The translations under genes and the position numbers were made by a program. This document shows, one piece after another, positions 11,101-23,365 of a stretch of DNA of 64,000 bases (position 1 is the stretch's first letter; each line of letters opens with the position of its first letter). A model generated the notes under the pieces. It searched no databases. It saw only the letters and a program-made list of their open reading frames with translations, and was not told where the DNA came from. The DNA comes from Poronia punctata. Lineage: Eukaryota > Ascomycota > Sordariomycetes > Xylariales > Xylariaceae. The stretch covers positions 1-64,000 of the forward strand of contig MU401582.1 of assembly GCA_022579005.1 (NCBI GenBank). Reading direction: 5' to 3'.

Positions 11101-14100
11101 CCGTAGCACCAGTGTCGATGGGAGTCAAGGTGGCTATGAAAATATCCATAATATTAACATCTGGTGTCGACGGGAGAAGCCGAATTTCGGTTGCGGCAGG
11201 TTTACGATCGAAAAAGCCACCCCTGACATCAACTTAAGACGGTTCAGAGAAGTAAAACATAGATAGATCCGAGGGGATCTTGAGTCCTTTGAAATGAGTT
11301 GGCATCATAATCCACAGAGCCCTCCGCCTAGATCTTCATTTTCAAGGCAGTCGTTTGAAGTACTATGCGTCGCCCTAAAACCTTGGCCTATTAATGTCCT
11401 CACAGGTAGTATCTAGTACAGGATTCGCGCCGGATATCCCATGTCCCAGATTTAGGCCTGGTCTAATAATTGAAATTTGAGGAATACAACAGCAATCTTA
11501 TATGATGGTATACAGTTATTCCACTTTTCTCCGGTATTTGCCCTTGTTGTTGGAATGCGAAGCGGAGGAGTGAGACGCGTGGGTACCCCTTTTCTAACAG
11601 CATGTGGACTTCCTTGGTGGCAGCTGACCAACGCCAATCATTCATCATCACAATACCAAAGATTTTACCCAAGGGGTACTTTTGACTAACATCGGATCCT
11701 GGACGCTGTCACTTTGCTTCGTCTTGTACTCTGACAGAATGGAAGCGGATTTGGGGTCATTATCGAGTCACCATCGAGTCACCCTTAGCAATCACAACAT
11801 CGGATCTGCTGCTTTCCAACCTCGCTCCCAAACTTTCGAGACAACACAATTGTGAATGCAGCACTACTGAATTATGGAAGACGCAAACAGAACGACAAGT
11901 CAAGCATAAGGAGAAGGGGAGTGACACTACCCGTTACACTCGGCTCAATAGCGCCCACTCTCGCAGGCCACAGCCCAACGTGTTGTCGAAGGAGAATCGG
12001 CCAACCGGCTGAAGCAACTATGAGCACGAGTATCGAACATGTAACTTGTAACAGTCTTGGCGTACAGGTACTCGGAGGTACGACCAGCTCCAAACGACGT
12101 ATGGAAGCGGGCGGGAAGGAATATCGTCTCCTACCATGCAACCAATAAAGAGAAGAGTCAGCTCCCGATAGGATGGTATTAACAGACAAACATCCTTGTG
12201 TTCCCCACCGAGGAGCTGGTGTTGTCGAATTGGTGCACCAGGAGATCCCCTTCGGACCATTTTCCCTGCACCGAAGTTTCCTAGCGCGACAGTGTAACCG
12301 GAGTCGCATAGGCACACCCCTTTCATCGAACTCTGGTGGAAGGGAGTACAACATGCCACGCGAAAAATACCGACCAAGCATCCTTCGCGCCTGAAGTCGT
12401 ACAGCGAATCCCAAATCACGGGTTGTCACGTCACCAGGCAGACCCCGTAACATGCGAAATGCATTATTCTAATTGGCCACGGCGACCGCAAACCAATACC
12501 ATGACTATCATCGTCATCTTTTTGATCATTTCTTCCGCCGCAAGTTGTGTCATGCATCGGGAGTCTTACAGAGCCAAGAAAGGCCCGGTTCTTTCGTCTG
12601 GCCAAAATGTTCAAATCCTATACGCCATTCCCGCAGCAAGATACAGACATGTACCATGTATCGAAGGAGTCCGGTGCATTATTAGAACCTAACGGCCTCT
12701 CATCATGGTGATCCAAGTACCATAACTAAACCCTGTTATCGCCGGCAGCAGAGTGTCTATATTATATACAGCTGAAAGTTTTATAATTAGCATAAGCAGA
12801 CACTAAGGAACCCCCCCTGAGTCTGAACTTCCCAAGGAAGAGGCTTGGGACATGAGACTTACTCAACTCAGCAGGTACTTATACCCCAATGCTTGGACAT
12901 TTCAAGGGTTATATATAAATACGAGTGTACGATACGCTTATTAACAATAGGGTGCATGAGTTTTAACCGTAGGTCTACAAACAACAGAGTGCCTGCCCCT
13001 TTTTGGATCGGATGCACGTCTTCAGCAATGCAGATTAGGGTGCAACCGATAGATAGTACGGAGAAGTCGCTGACCGAGCCCGTGGCAAGAAGATATCTTC
13101 CAACAGTGAAGCCAGAGTCGACATTCGTCCCGAGGAAGCGAGCTATGATGTCCTGTGGGGTTACATGCCGGGGTTGCGCACACAGACAAGGCCTAGGACT
13201 CCCGATTAAAATCAGGCAAAGGGGGTTCCCATGTGCCGCCTCAGAGCTACGACAGGCATAGTAGGTCATTACCAACTCATTGGATATTGATAGGTATCGA
13301 AGAGTACTGCATCTGCACGAAACCGGTCTGTAACCAATGTCATCGACGTTAGGTCGTTAGTCGGCTCTACAGCAACTTGTACATGTCCTGGCACAGCCCA
13401 ACCTAATCAATAACATTGGCTTCGGCTAACAAGTCAATTTAGTATCAATCCACAAGTCTGGTTGCCGGGCAGGGCAAGGCATGCAGTGAGCCGTGCTGGC
13501 CATTGCCGTGCTGGGTGGTACCGTGGTAGTCCGGTAGACCACCACCAAGCACCACTACATCATTACCCTGCCTTTCTATGGTACATGCATGTATGATGTA
13601 CGTGCCCCCGCTTGGAGTACAGCAATAACTGAGCGAAATAATCCGTCGTGGCCGACTCAAACAGCCCGTGTTTATTCACATAATAGTAATCCTAATAGTT
13701 TCCACATCGTTAGCCGATCAGTAAGAGGAGTGTCATTTTGCCTCATGCCAAGCACAGAAGTATCATGCGCCACGTCAGAGGCCGATGTCTCAAGCTGAGG
13801 AGCCGGGGTGCAACCAAAACCAACAGACAGAAGAATGGACTTTTGCAACTCATCCATTCGTCAACTACTAATGCAAGGTACAAGCAAGCAACCCAACATT
13901 CTAATGCTACCTATTGATGATAATAGCATTTATCAGGCTTTCTAACATGGGGAATAGGACGGAGACATGCTTCCAGTTTTTGCTTCAAGGGCCTTGTCTA
14001 GGGCCCTGTCCGTATGCGACTCGGTTTGAGAGAATACGGATGGACGAGACTAAAAGGGATACGGAGTAGACAACATGTTGTCCTGTGTACCTGATAGGTA

Positions 14101-16339
14101 AAAAGGGAAGAGTTGGTCTTACCTGCTCAAACATCCACACATTTATAACACCACCCATGCACCCTACATGTATGTACTCATACAATACCTCCAAAGTAAG
14201 TACCTTATCTCCATGGCTAAACGTGCCTACATTTGCATGTACTAACTAGAAGTAAGTCATGTAGATCTACAACTGCATAGGTGCACTCCCCCCCCCTCCC
14301 CCTTGGACATGCCCGCTTGCTGGCTTTGGAGTTACTGGGGCAAATCTTTGCGCGTTTGCTAGACTAGTTACCAATTACAGGTCAGTGTTGCAATGAGCTG
14401 CCCAAAAAGGATAGCAGACCGAATCGTTCCATTGCTGATTGGTTACACCCTTAGCGTATCCAGACTGTCGGGTCAGCTAGTCTCTTGTCATAACAAAATT
14501 AATGTCTGTCACATCCTGACCTAATTCCTTTTTGCCAAAGCGCTGTTTTTTCTTTCCTCTTTTTTTCTTCCATGATCCATCTCCTATTTTTCTTCCTCAT
14601 CTCTAGGTGCAAACCCACTTTAAAGGGATAACTACCCGGACATTATACGGGGTCGTCATGGTGTTATGTTAGCTACCTAGACTAGGTACCTTACTTGTCC
14701 TGACTCGGCTCGGGAGGGGGAAAGGGAAATGTATACAAACGGATTAGGTCAAGGTAAGAATATGAGGCGGTTAAATTACGTCCAATCAACTAATTTGACT
14801 AGACAGGATGTACTGTTACTTACAACAAACACACTCTAGATTTAGAGCCAACATGCGAAAAATAGGCAACCTTTGTCCAGGGACAACCCCCAAGGTTACT
14901 CCGCGGGTGGTCCGCACCGAATTCTTGATGCCTGCCTACAAGCTACCTACAACAAGGATCTTTTTCTATTTTCATGTTGGCACCGCACCGAATCCGTCTC
15001 CAGAGCCCCGGGTTGGGAAAGTTTGGGAAAGCGATAGGTTAGATTACCTGTTAGGTATGATGTTCATTCTTTCGGTGAGTACTCGTATGTGTATCCGCTT
15101 TATTATCCTTGTTGGCATGAAGAAGTACGAGTAAGCTAAACCTACGAGTAATTACAAGTAAACAAACGATTTTTTGTCATTATCCTCTCCGTTTCTTAAA
15201 AGAGGGATATAAATCTGATCGCAGCTAAACTAGTGCAGATGATAATTATATAGTGTAATATATAGGGAGTAAATGAATATCTGACATATTAAGTTAATAA
15301 TAGGGTGTAGGTATCTTCTGTCTATTTGTTTTACTTGTTTATCAAGGGTATATTATACCCTTCCATAATAAACAAGTAGGTATATAAGGTATGTGTACAT
15401 GTACATGTAAACAACACCTTCCCCCCCCCCCTCTCTCTCCTTCTCTGTGTAGGTGGAATACGGCGTATTACCTAAGACATCAACTTCTTGTACAATACCT
15501 ACTCTATACTAGCTATAATGGTTCTAAGTTTTACCAAATGCCAAGTATGCAGCGAACTAGGCTTAGCACACTTGCCGCTTTTTCTCAGGCTCGTCTCAGC
15601 TAGCTATTAGTCAGGTAACTATGAAATGGCTATTATGCATTTATGCATTGCTTTACGCAGAGAGAAATAAGGTTTGAAACGGTTCAAAGCTCTTAAAACA
15701 GTTTCAGCCCTTGAAACCGTTATAACGATCATTTACTACACGGTAGGTACTGTTGCTGCGACTTTCAAAAAAAGAAAATATTAAAGTATTCAAATAAGGA
15801 AGAAGATAGAAAGGCCAAGCTGCGATGATTGCAAACTAAGTATCTTAAATAGTGAGGCTGTCAGGTCTAATACACGGCTTGCTACGACATCAACGCAGCC
15901 CTCTCGTGCGATGTTTTCGCCGACGCCGACGGCCCGTTTCTCGTGGCAGTCGGGACTCTCTCTCCTTGCGTAAGACAGAGAGAGAGCCAGCGTCCGTGAA
16001 ACGAGACATTGGCAGCGGCAGCTCGGGAGTTGCCGTGTGACATACAGCATGGTTGTGGTTCGTGGATCATACAGAAGACAAGAGATTGTTTGTATACACA
16101 TCTACTTAGGTATAGGTAGGGAAGGGAAGGGAGACACATGACCGCGACAAGGGTACTAGGTAAGTAGGTAGCCAGGGCCCAGGGCCCAGCACCACCCGAG
16201 AACTGCATGGAATCCAACAGCCGCCCACGGTTGCCACATCCTCCACTACGCCCTCATTTAAAACAAACAGACAGCAAAACGCACCACCCTCGCCCAGCAA
16301 ATCTGGACTTTTTAACTCCCAATTATATTTCTTGTGAAA
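8127..16339. other. gene-poor region with decayed fragments
   Basis: No intact gene is recognised in 8.2 kb. Short open frames of 60-190 codons overlap on both strands without family motifs, apart from a possible broken Zn2Cys6 cluster near 12.2-12.3 kb (listed separately). Other visible items are a GC-rich run of GGCC/GGGC near 9980-10020, C-rich pyrimidine tracts near 14288-14302 and 15418-15442, repeated GTACATGTAC palindromes, and an imperfect CT/GA inverted repeat near 15958-15990. The pattern suggests old degraded sequence. Confidence 0.55.
12190..12326 (-). pseudogene. possible broken Zn2Cys6 transcription factor fragment
   Basis: On the minus strand, one frame reads MKGVCLCDS and then an adjacent frame reads CRARKLRCRENGPK followed by SWCTNSTTP. 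CDS-C-RARKLR-C is the classic start of a fungal Zn(II)2Cys6 DNA-binding cluster (C-x2-C-x6-C). Here the first cysteine is separated from CRARKLRC by eight extra bases (GGTTACAC), which breaks the frame. The fourth and sixth cysteines are not at their usual places. No long regulator open frame follows. I infer a dead remnant of a binuclear-cluster regulator. A chance match to a short motif cannot be excluded. Confidence 0.3.
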
Positions 16340-17536
16340 ATGGCTTCCGAATTCATCACATCGAGTGCTCGCAGAGAAGGATTCATCACTGGATTGCTTA
16401 GAGAGCGTTATGAAAGAGAGGTAAAAAGAGCTAATAGTCATCATACCTTTGAAATTCTATCGCTTACCAGATGATGAAAAGTGCTCGGCTTTCCATAAAC
16501 TGGGGTGGGATTCAAACAACTTTGTTTACCGAGTTCAGCTTGTACCGGTACCTATCGAAGGAACCCCGGCCAAGTTGATCGATAAGCTGCTGCCTCCTCA
16601 GCAACAACAAGCTGGGACGACGGCTCTGCCCTCGAGCGCAAACGAGGTCGTGGCCCGCGTCTCAAATGTCGAGGCTATTTTAAACGAGGACGTACGAGTC
16701 GAAAACGAGGTCGCTGCTATGTGCCTCGTGCGGAATGCTCTCGGCAGTCTTGATATGATGCTGGTGCCTGACGTATTCGCATGGGGCCGGCCTACCTCTG
16801 AAACTCCTGGTTGGATTATCCAAGAGTTCAAGGCAGGTATCCAGCTAGATAAAGCCTTTGGCAACATGGACCCAGAAACTCGGCAGAATATGCAGAAACA
16901 GATCGCAAGAGTGTTCAAATTGATCCAGGATTGCCCGCTCCCGGCATCTATCTAGTCCGTGACAACTCGGTAGCACGCCAAACATTTGTTCATGGCGATT
17001 TGGGTAAGACTATTTTATTTGACACTTATTACGACGATGGTATGGTTAACACGCTTTCTATAGATACTTATAATATGTTGATTGATCCTATTTCCAGCAA
17101 CTTGACGGCAATCCTTGACTTCGATCTATCTCATATTGCCAGCCCTGCAGAAGAGTATTTCTACTCTTTAACTAATCTTGGGTCAATGCTAGGCGGTTCT
17201 TTTGATGATAACCCCGACGAGATTCTTCTGCGAAAATGCCTGCTGGAGGGCTTTGACAAGGTTGATAATACTTCCGGTGGCGGTGAGGGGGGGGAGATCA
17301 ATTGGATCGCTGCCCGTATCACTGACCATGAGTTCATCCGAGCTGGTGTCCTCAGGCCCTCCGAAATCAAAGGATGCGGTGAGCTGGCTAATCTGAAGTG
17401 GTTTCTTGAATCTCTTTCTCCCCCCTATTTTTATATGCCTCGATGGGTACAAGGTCACAAGCAGGAATTTATCGACAAGAAGAAACAAGCCATTCGATCT
17501 ACCATTGAGAAGTACCTTGATCACTGGGGCTTCTAG
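16340..17536 (+). pseudogene. broken aminoglycoside-phosphotransferase-like kinase
   Basis: This is a remnant of a fungal APH/choline-kinase-like small-molecule kinase; the substrate is unknown. The N-lobe part runs to 16955 (GWDSNNFVYRVQLVPV, then FKLIQDCPLPASI before a stop). The C-lobe resumes in another frame with FVHGDL, the Brenner-type catalytic loop, then TAILDFDLSHIASP, which carries the metal-binding DFD, and continues to 17536. A 60-nt intron (17004-17063, GTAAGA...CTATAG) restores HGDL-DTYNMLIDP. Between LPASI and FVHGDL the family normally has some 60-80 residues, and here only about 20 codons remain, out of frame. I see no splice pair that repairs this. The 5' end (ATG at 16340, a GTAAAA donor at 16424, acceptor unclear) is tentative. 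It probably became non-functional through an internal deletion. A sequence assembly error is the alternative. Confidence 0.65.
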
Positions 17537-19468
17537 GGCTATGATTGGCTCTGTCAGTACAATTGACAAGAGTTCCGTGTGGAGAGATAGAAAAAAATTG
17601 GTTTCTAAAGGGTTCCAACGATTATACACTGTAAGTCCGGACCTTTTAGAAGTTTAAGAAACGTGTTCCTAGCATAGAACAGCACCGTTATGGGAGACAA
17701 TCGTCTACTCTCCCGTAATTGACTGGTTCTGGCTGGGATGTCGAAGTTAACCATTTATAAAGCTGCGTACTTACATAGGTAGATACTCCGGGGACACGAA
17801 AGGAATAATATTTGTAGTAGGTGCATATTGGGGAAGTGAGGCGTTTTGAGGAATCCTTTTTCTTCTGGTAGGGAGAGCATCTAAAGCGTGGGTGGCTATT
17901 TCGGTTTGCGGAGTGTGTTGCCGGGCGCAGGAGGGGTCCCTGCCGCCGAAAGATCCAAACACCGGACTCCCACGACCAAGAGCGCAAAATTTTAAGAAAG
18001 ACATAGTTATAGTTATCTGTCCTGAATAGGAAATAGCCGTCGGCGTTGGTGCTAGTCTAGTCCGAGGCCGTAGTACTCAGTAGGTAGGGGCTTGGAAAAC
18101 CCAGCACCGAGGACGCCGTGCTGGTAGATATTCTGGACCCGGGCCAGTACGTACGGCCTGGACCGGTATGGGTTTGGTCGACGGACTGGTACGATATGCG
18201 CACCGGTAATGCGGTCGGCGTTGTCGGCTAGATTGATACACGTAGATTAAGAGGAGGGTGGGCAGTGGCAAGGAAGGAAGGAAGGAAGGAAGGAAGGCTT
18301 GCGCTTGCATTTTGTTGTGTTCGTGCGAAGTCGTTGGGATGGACCGTCCTGCAATGCGCACTAAAATCCGTTTAATAATAAGCGGTTTTGTTTTTATGCA
18401 ATTATAGTTAGTATACTAGATATAAGAGATTATGCAGATTTTTGTTTATTTAGTGTATGTACATAGTTATAATCAATAGGTATCTAGAAGATCTACATAA
18501 CCCTTCTTGTTGTTTTCCTTCCCCCCCTTTTTTTCCTATTATCTGACTAACTAGATATTTACTAGACTAGAGTCACTAGACAAGGGATTATTTTCCTTTC
18601 CATGGCGCTGGGTTAATAGTCGGACATTGCCGCCTTTTAAATTTTCGTGTACGAGTAGGTCACCGGTACCTACACAGGGGGGGGGGAAAGATCAAGACAG
18701 GCATTAACCAGGTAAATAAAGCATGCATCTTGACCGAAATACGTTCCTTACCAAGCCAACGTGACCGGAGACCTGGTAGTAGTGGTAGTGGTTGCTAAGA
18801 TTAGGATTAGGATTATTTGCGTAGGAGGAGCTCGAAAGTAAAGTGAGTGAGTGACTCATCAGATATGTTAAGATCCTCTTAGCTGAACTAAACTAACCTA
18901 GAGCCAACAAAACTTCTATCATCACCTATTATACTACGATGTTATTATAAGTACAGGTATGTATAAACCCGATAAGAATAGAAAACTCAGCGCGACATAT
19001 ATACATACACACGCACACACATATTATTAGATTGGTATAGATGAGATTTTTTTTTTCCCCTTTTTAATCTCGGGGAAGCCGGTTCAGTTCAACCTTACCA
19101 ACATCACATAATGACATAACATGACCCGTGGTACTGGTAAGTGGTAACATACAATCTTGGAACCTGGTCCTGTCTTGTTACATGTGTGGTGGCTGTTGGC
19201 TGCGGCTTCCCGGCTTTTTTTTTTCCTTTTTCTTTTTCAGCCTTGTTTTACTGCTACCTACCTACCTACCTTACGCAGTGGCTTGCTTGCTTGTTAGTTT
19301 GGGGATGGGGATGAGGATAGGGGTGGGTAGTGTGGTGTTAGGTCAGGACTCAGGAGGCCTAGGTAAGCAGAACTCAACTTCATTAAGGCTGGTACCAAGG
19401 AGGAATTCAATCGGAATTGCTCGGTGTATTTGATCTGATGCTTGTTTCCCATTATATACCCCTACAAG

Positions 19469-19472
<4 letters not shown>

Positions 19473-19509
<37 letters not shown>
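19473..19509. repeat. T37 homopolymer
   Basis: Thirty-seven consecutive T on the plus strand. This could be a microsatellite or the old poly(A) tail of a minus-strand retro-insertion. I see no retroelement body next to it and no flanking duplication. Confidence 0.9.
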
Positions 19510-19510
<1 letters not shown>

Positions 19511-20520
19511 TTTAAAGGGAAGAAGTAAACCGATTCTAGGGTGAGGTCTATACGAGGAGGAGGTAAAAGGGATACGTATCAAAGCCGAACTACCTGCCTA
19601 CCACCAAAGAAAACCAAACCAATCCAATCTCAAAAGTCCAAACTCATCCTCCATGTTCCCCACTCTCGTCATATACTTAGTCAGGTACATACGTACGAGA
19701 GCCTACGTAGATGTTCCCTATCCGCTCATCTCATCTCATCCCTGATCTTATCTCATCTCATCGTGGCGTAAAACCTACCTACCTACCTTACCCTAGTAAG
19801 CGACAAGCAAGTAGGTAGGCAAGGTAACCAAGCAAGCAAGCAAGCAAGCAAGCACAACATAACATAACTCTACTCCATACTTGCTTAATCTAACAGGTAT
19901 AAAGGTATCTATTGCTTACTCACTCTTTTCTTGTTTCATTTAATTTTGAGAAATGTCGTCTATATAAAATCAAGCGGTAAAATACCTAACTTACAAGTTA
20001 GGTAGTTACCTATTACCCCGCCCTTTATCATGTTGTCTATATCCTCTCCTCTTCTCTCCTTTTATTTGCATCCCTACCTACATGTACCTACTTACTTGTA
20101 CATCTAAGCAAGAAAGCAAGCAAGTGAGAAACTAAATGTAGAAATCAGTATTTAGATAAGCACCCTTATTCTTTTACGTTATATCACAGGTTTTAAAAAT
20201 ACAGACAGACTTCCCTATATATATGCCTCTCCCCTCTTTATTTCTTACAAGAAAACCATAAGACTATAAAAGTTATGCTATAGTTAAATTATATCTAACT
20301 TAACCTAACCTAAAAAGTAGACTTTTTGTAAATCATATATAAGTAATAAGTAAGTAATAAGTAAACAAATACTTAATAAACACATAGTACATATAGAAAA
20401 ACAACCACCATCTTTTGAAACTTTGATGGTTTTAGGATCAAGGGGAAAGTGAAGAATGAGTAAGGTAGGTAGGTACTTACTTTAGGTAAAAAGCCAGGTC
20501 AAGTCAAACAATACATATGT

Positions 20521-20521
20521 G

Positions 20522-20588
<67 letters not shown>
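20521..20588. repeat. (GCCT)17 microsatellite
   Basis: Seventeen perfect GCCT units (68 bp) in intergenic DNA. Confidence 0.97.
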
Positions 20589-21332
20589 ATGACCATGGCA
20601 CTAGACAGGTATGTACAAACCTAACTTAACCTACCTACTTTACTTTTGAGGACAGGGCAGTTAAACCATACCTCTCTGTAAAACCCATTGATAAAGCTTA
20701 GTTACTTAGGTAAGTTCTAATACAGATCACACGTACCAAATGTTCCTTATAGCTTTAACAAATCACAATCGCAATGACTTTTGATAGTGTGTAACTTCAT
20801 TACTAATCTCCTGAACTACCACGCATGAAAATGAAAGAAGGTGGTGTATGAAAGCGCAAATGTCATAAATCTACATATGGATCAAGCCTCGGATGGGTGT
20901 CATTTTATGCCTGTCTGTCTGCCCTTGTGCCCGAGGCTGTAGCTAGCAAGCTGGCTAAAAAAAGTAACTGTCTACTTGTAGACTATTGCTTCCCGCATCC
21001 AACCCGCTAGATGAACCAATGCATTAAGTCTGCTTTTCCCCCAAAGGAGAAAAGACGAAGAAGGAAACAATCGAAAAGCATCAAAGGAATATCGAAATGG
21101 AATCAACGCAACTCATCCGACGACTAACCGGTCAGGGTTAGACGGCTAGGACAACTCTGCATCGTCCAAAATCTAGAGGATGGACACTTGGGAGGCTCTC
21201 ATCCTCTGAAGAACGCATACGCGGTAAACTGGCGCAGGCCTCTCTGGGGTCGCGGCAAGACGATGGCTAGATAAACAATAATCTGTACACGCCGTCGGCG
21301 TCAGAACTTATCGGCCATCCGCGACTTCGTCT

Positions 21333-23365
21333 CTACCATTCGTACTCTCCTGTGGCTTTGTGGAAGACGTAATCTCTTCCGTTGACGTTGAGGACGCCGT
21401 CCTTGAGGACACACTTCCTGAAGTGGATATTAGCAAAAGCCTAAAAGAAACGACCGTCTCCGCCTATCACTTACCACTTGTTCTTGACGCGCTGTACCTT
21501 GTCGTACATGCAAAGCATGATCTGGCCGGCCTCTTCGTCATCGTCGTCACCTTCAAAGTTGTCATCCGGGTCATCTAGGTCCGAATTGATGGCGTCCTCA
21601 TCGCTCTCCTCTTCGTCTTCGTCCTTGATTCCTTCGCTCGGTCCATCAAACTGCGATGGTCCAGCGCCGGTACCAGACTTGTGGTAAGAGACGGATTTGC
21701 CCTTGGCAGCACGCTTTAGTGGCACCATCAGGCCGCCGCCCTCCATAGCCTTGGCTCTCGCAGCAATATGTGCATGGAGCATGTTGTCTATCTCCATTCG
21801 TCCCATCTCCGTAGTCTCCCCATTGCGATTTTGTTGGATGAGGACACCCACATGACCGTCGACATCATCGTCGGCACCATCTGTCTGAGGCATAGAGGGC
21901 CTTTGCCCATTGGGGATCGGAGTGCGTTGCTGTTGATGTTGTTGCTGCTGGGCGGCAGGATTCGCAACCATATTTTGCCGGTACTGTTGAGGCTGCTGCT
22001 GCTGTTGTGGCTGCTGCTGGGGGTTGTTCGGGTAATGAACAGGGTATTGCTGAGGCATGTTGGGACTCGCCATTCTCTGCTGGTTCTGCGCCTGTGGAAC
22101 ACCACCGCCCGGCTGTTCTCTTAGCTTGTTGATGGAAGCAGCCGCCCGATCCCCGTACTGATTCTGCAGTTGAGCAATGACACGCTGCTGGGCGACGCTT
22201 TGCGGATCATTCCCCGAGATTGGCTGAGGCATCTGGTTGTTTTCCAGACCTGGCTCAGTCTTGATGACGGGCTCTGACTTGATGCGAACCTCCCCGGTAG
22301 ACTGGCCCGCTGCCATGGGCATCTGCATCGGCATGGCCTGCATACTAGGTTGTTGAGCATGATTGTAGCCATTGCCATTGCCGTTGGTAGACCCCGTAGG
22401 TGCCGGCGGTTGGGGGTTAGGCTGTGCCGGCGGTGCCGCTGGAGCGGCGACTGGCGGAGGCGGATTATCAGGCTTTGGATCCCAAGGGAAAGAAGCTAAT
22501 TGTTGCTGCGTGAGCTTCCTTTGCCAACCCTGTGAAGTATTATGTCAGTATCGTACTCTAGGAGACGGTTCATTGTGTGGTCCATCGATGTACTATGAGA
22601 TTTGTACAATTGCTGGAGTAGGCGACAAAAGACAGATAAAGGGGCCGCGGAAGAGTGCCAAGTCTAGGTGCTTTCGAGCCATGACGATCGGATAAAAGCC
22701 ATATGTGCCCCATCTATATACAGAAACAGATACCTGTACGACAGAGGAGACCATGCGAGGCCACAATATGCAAAGCCTCGATCCCATGTTCCAATGGTAT
22801 CAGGGTAGGACACGCGAAATAGGGCTCAGGGAGCTGAGGAGTGGAGATGCACGTGAGTCGTGTTAGGCACCAGGGGACAGGTTGGACCAATAAGCAGAGT
22901 CTGAGTCATCGGGGTTTAGGCAACCTTGGAAGGTGGGAGGGGAGGCATAAAAAGCCCCAAATAGGGCCGCCCGCCCCCTCTCCAAACCCGCCTGTTCTCA
23001 CCACCCTCGGCTGACCGACTTTGTCTGCTGGGACTGAAAGAACAAAGAAGTCATATTCACACCCCACCAAAACGAATGCAGCACCGCGCCCATAACTTAT
23101 GACTGCGATTCCAGAATATTTGAAAACAAGAGAAATGGGCAAAAAACTTTATTTTGAACGGGTAGTTGGTCTTGTGCATGAATGCGACCGTGGAAACTGA
23201 TGGAGTCGAAGAGTATGGTAATGATGATAGTGGTCTTTTACTTACCTGCCTCAGTTGATCCAAGACCGACTCGTCAATACCGCCCTCCTCGAAATCGACG
23301 CGCGATGCAGCAATCACATCGTTGATGATCTGCTGGTAGATTGTGCCGACCTGTGAATTCGACAT
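21333..23365 (-). CDS. TOA1: transcription initiation factor TFIIA large subunit (TOA1)
   Basis: This is the large (alpha/beta) subunit of TFIIA, which binds TBP on promoters in the nucleus and pairs with the small subunit Toa2. Exons are 23365-23246, 22529-21475 and 21417-21333, giving 419 aa in frame. The N-terminal four-helix-bundle part reads GTIYQQIINDVIAASRVDF and continues across the splice as LDQLRQ-GWQRKLTQQQ. The middle is a long low-complexity linker with poly-Q and poly-P. An acidic stretch near residues 340-372 leads into the C-terminal beta-barrel (DKVQRVKNKWKCVLKDGVL, then NGRDYVFHKATGEYEW), which is the TBP/DNA-contacting part and ends exactly at the stop, as in the family. 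Intron 2 is 57 nt. Intron 1 is about 716 nt, long for a fungus, yet both splice junctions join conserved family sequence without loss. Confidence 0.93.

Larger units (their letters stand above)
17537..21332. other. intergenic region with microsatellites
   Basis: There is no supportable gene in 3.8 kb between the broken kinase and the 3' end of TOA1. The DNA is AT-rich and packed with TACCTA tracts, AAGG and CAAG tetranucleotide runs (about 18271-18297 and 19829-19853), a 37-bp T-run and a (GCCT)17 array. Short open frames cross these repeats and look non-coding. Confidence 0.6.

Noticed and set aside
12868..13275. Decayed sugar-transporter (MFS) fragment on the minus strand (GRYLLATGS...AEDVHP)
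   Set aside because: The GR...E..HP pattern is vaguely like MFS, but spacing is off by several residues and no membrane-segment series follows. Too weak to call.
18790..18825. TTAGGATTAGGATTA as a degenerate internal telomeric repeat
   Set aside because: Only a few units, and the unit differs from TTAGGG. Common in this kind of intergenic DNA.
21478..22124. Plus-strand open frames opposite TOA1
   Set aside because: Antisense shadows of the poly-Q and acidic TOA1 exon, giving poly-Ser and poly-Leu.
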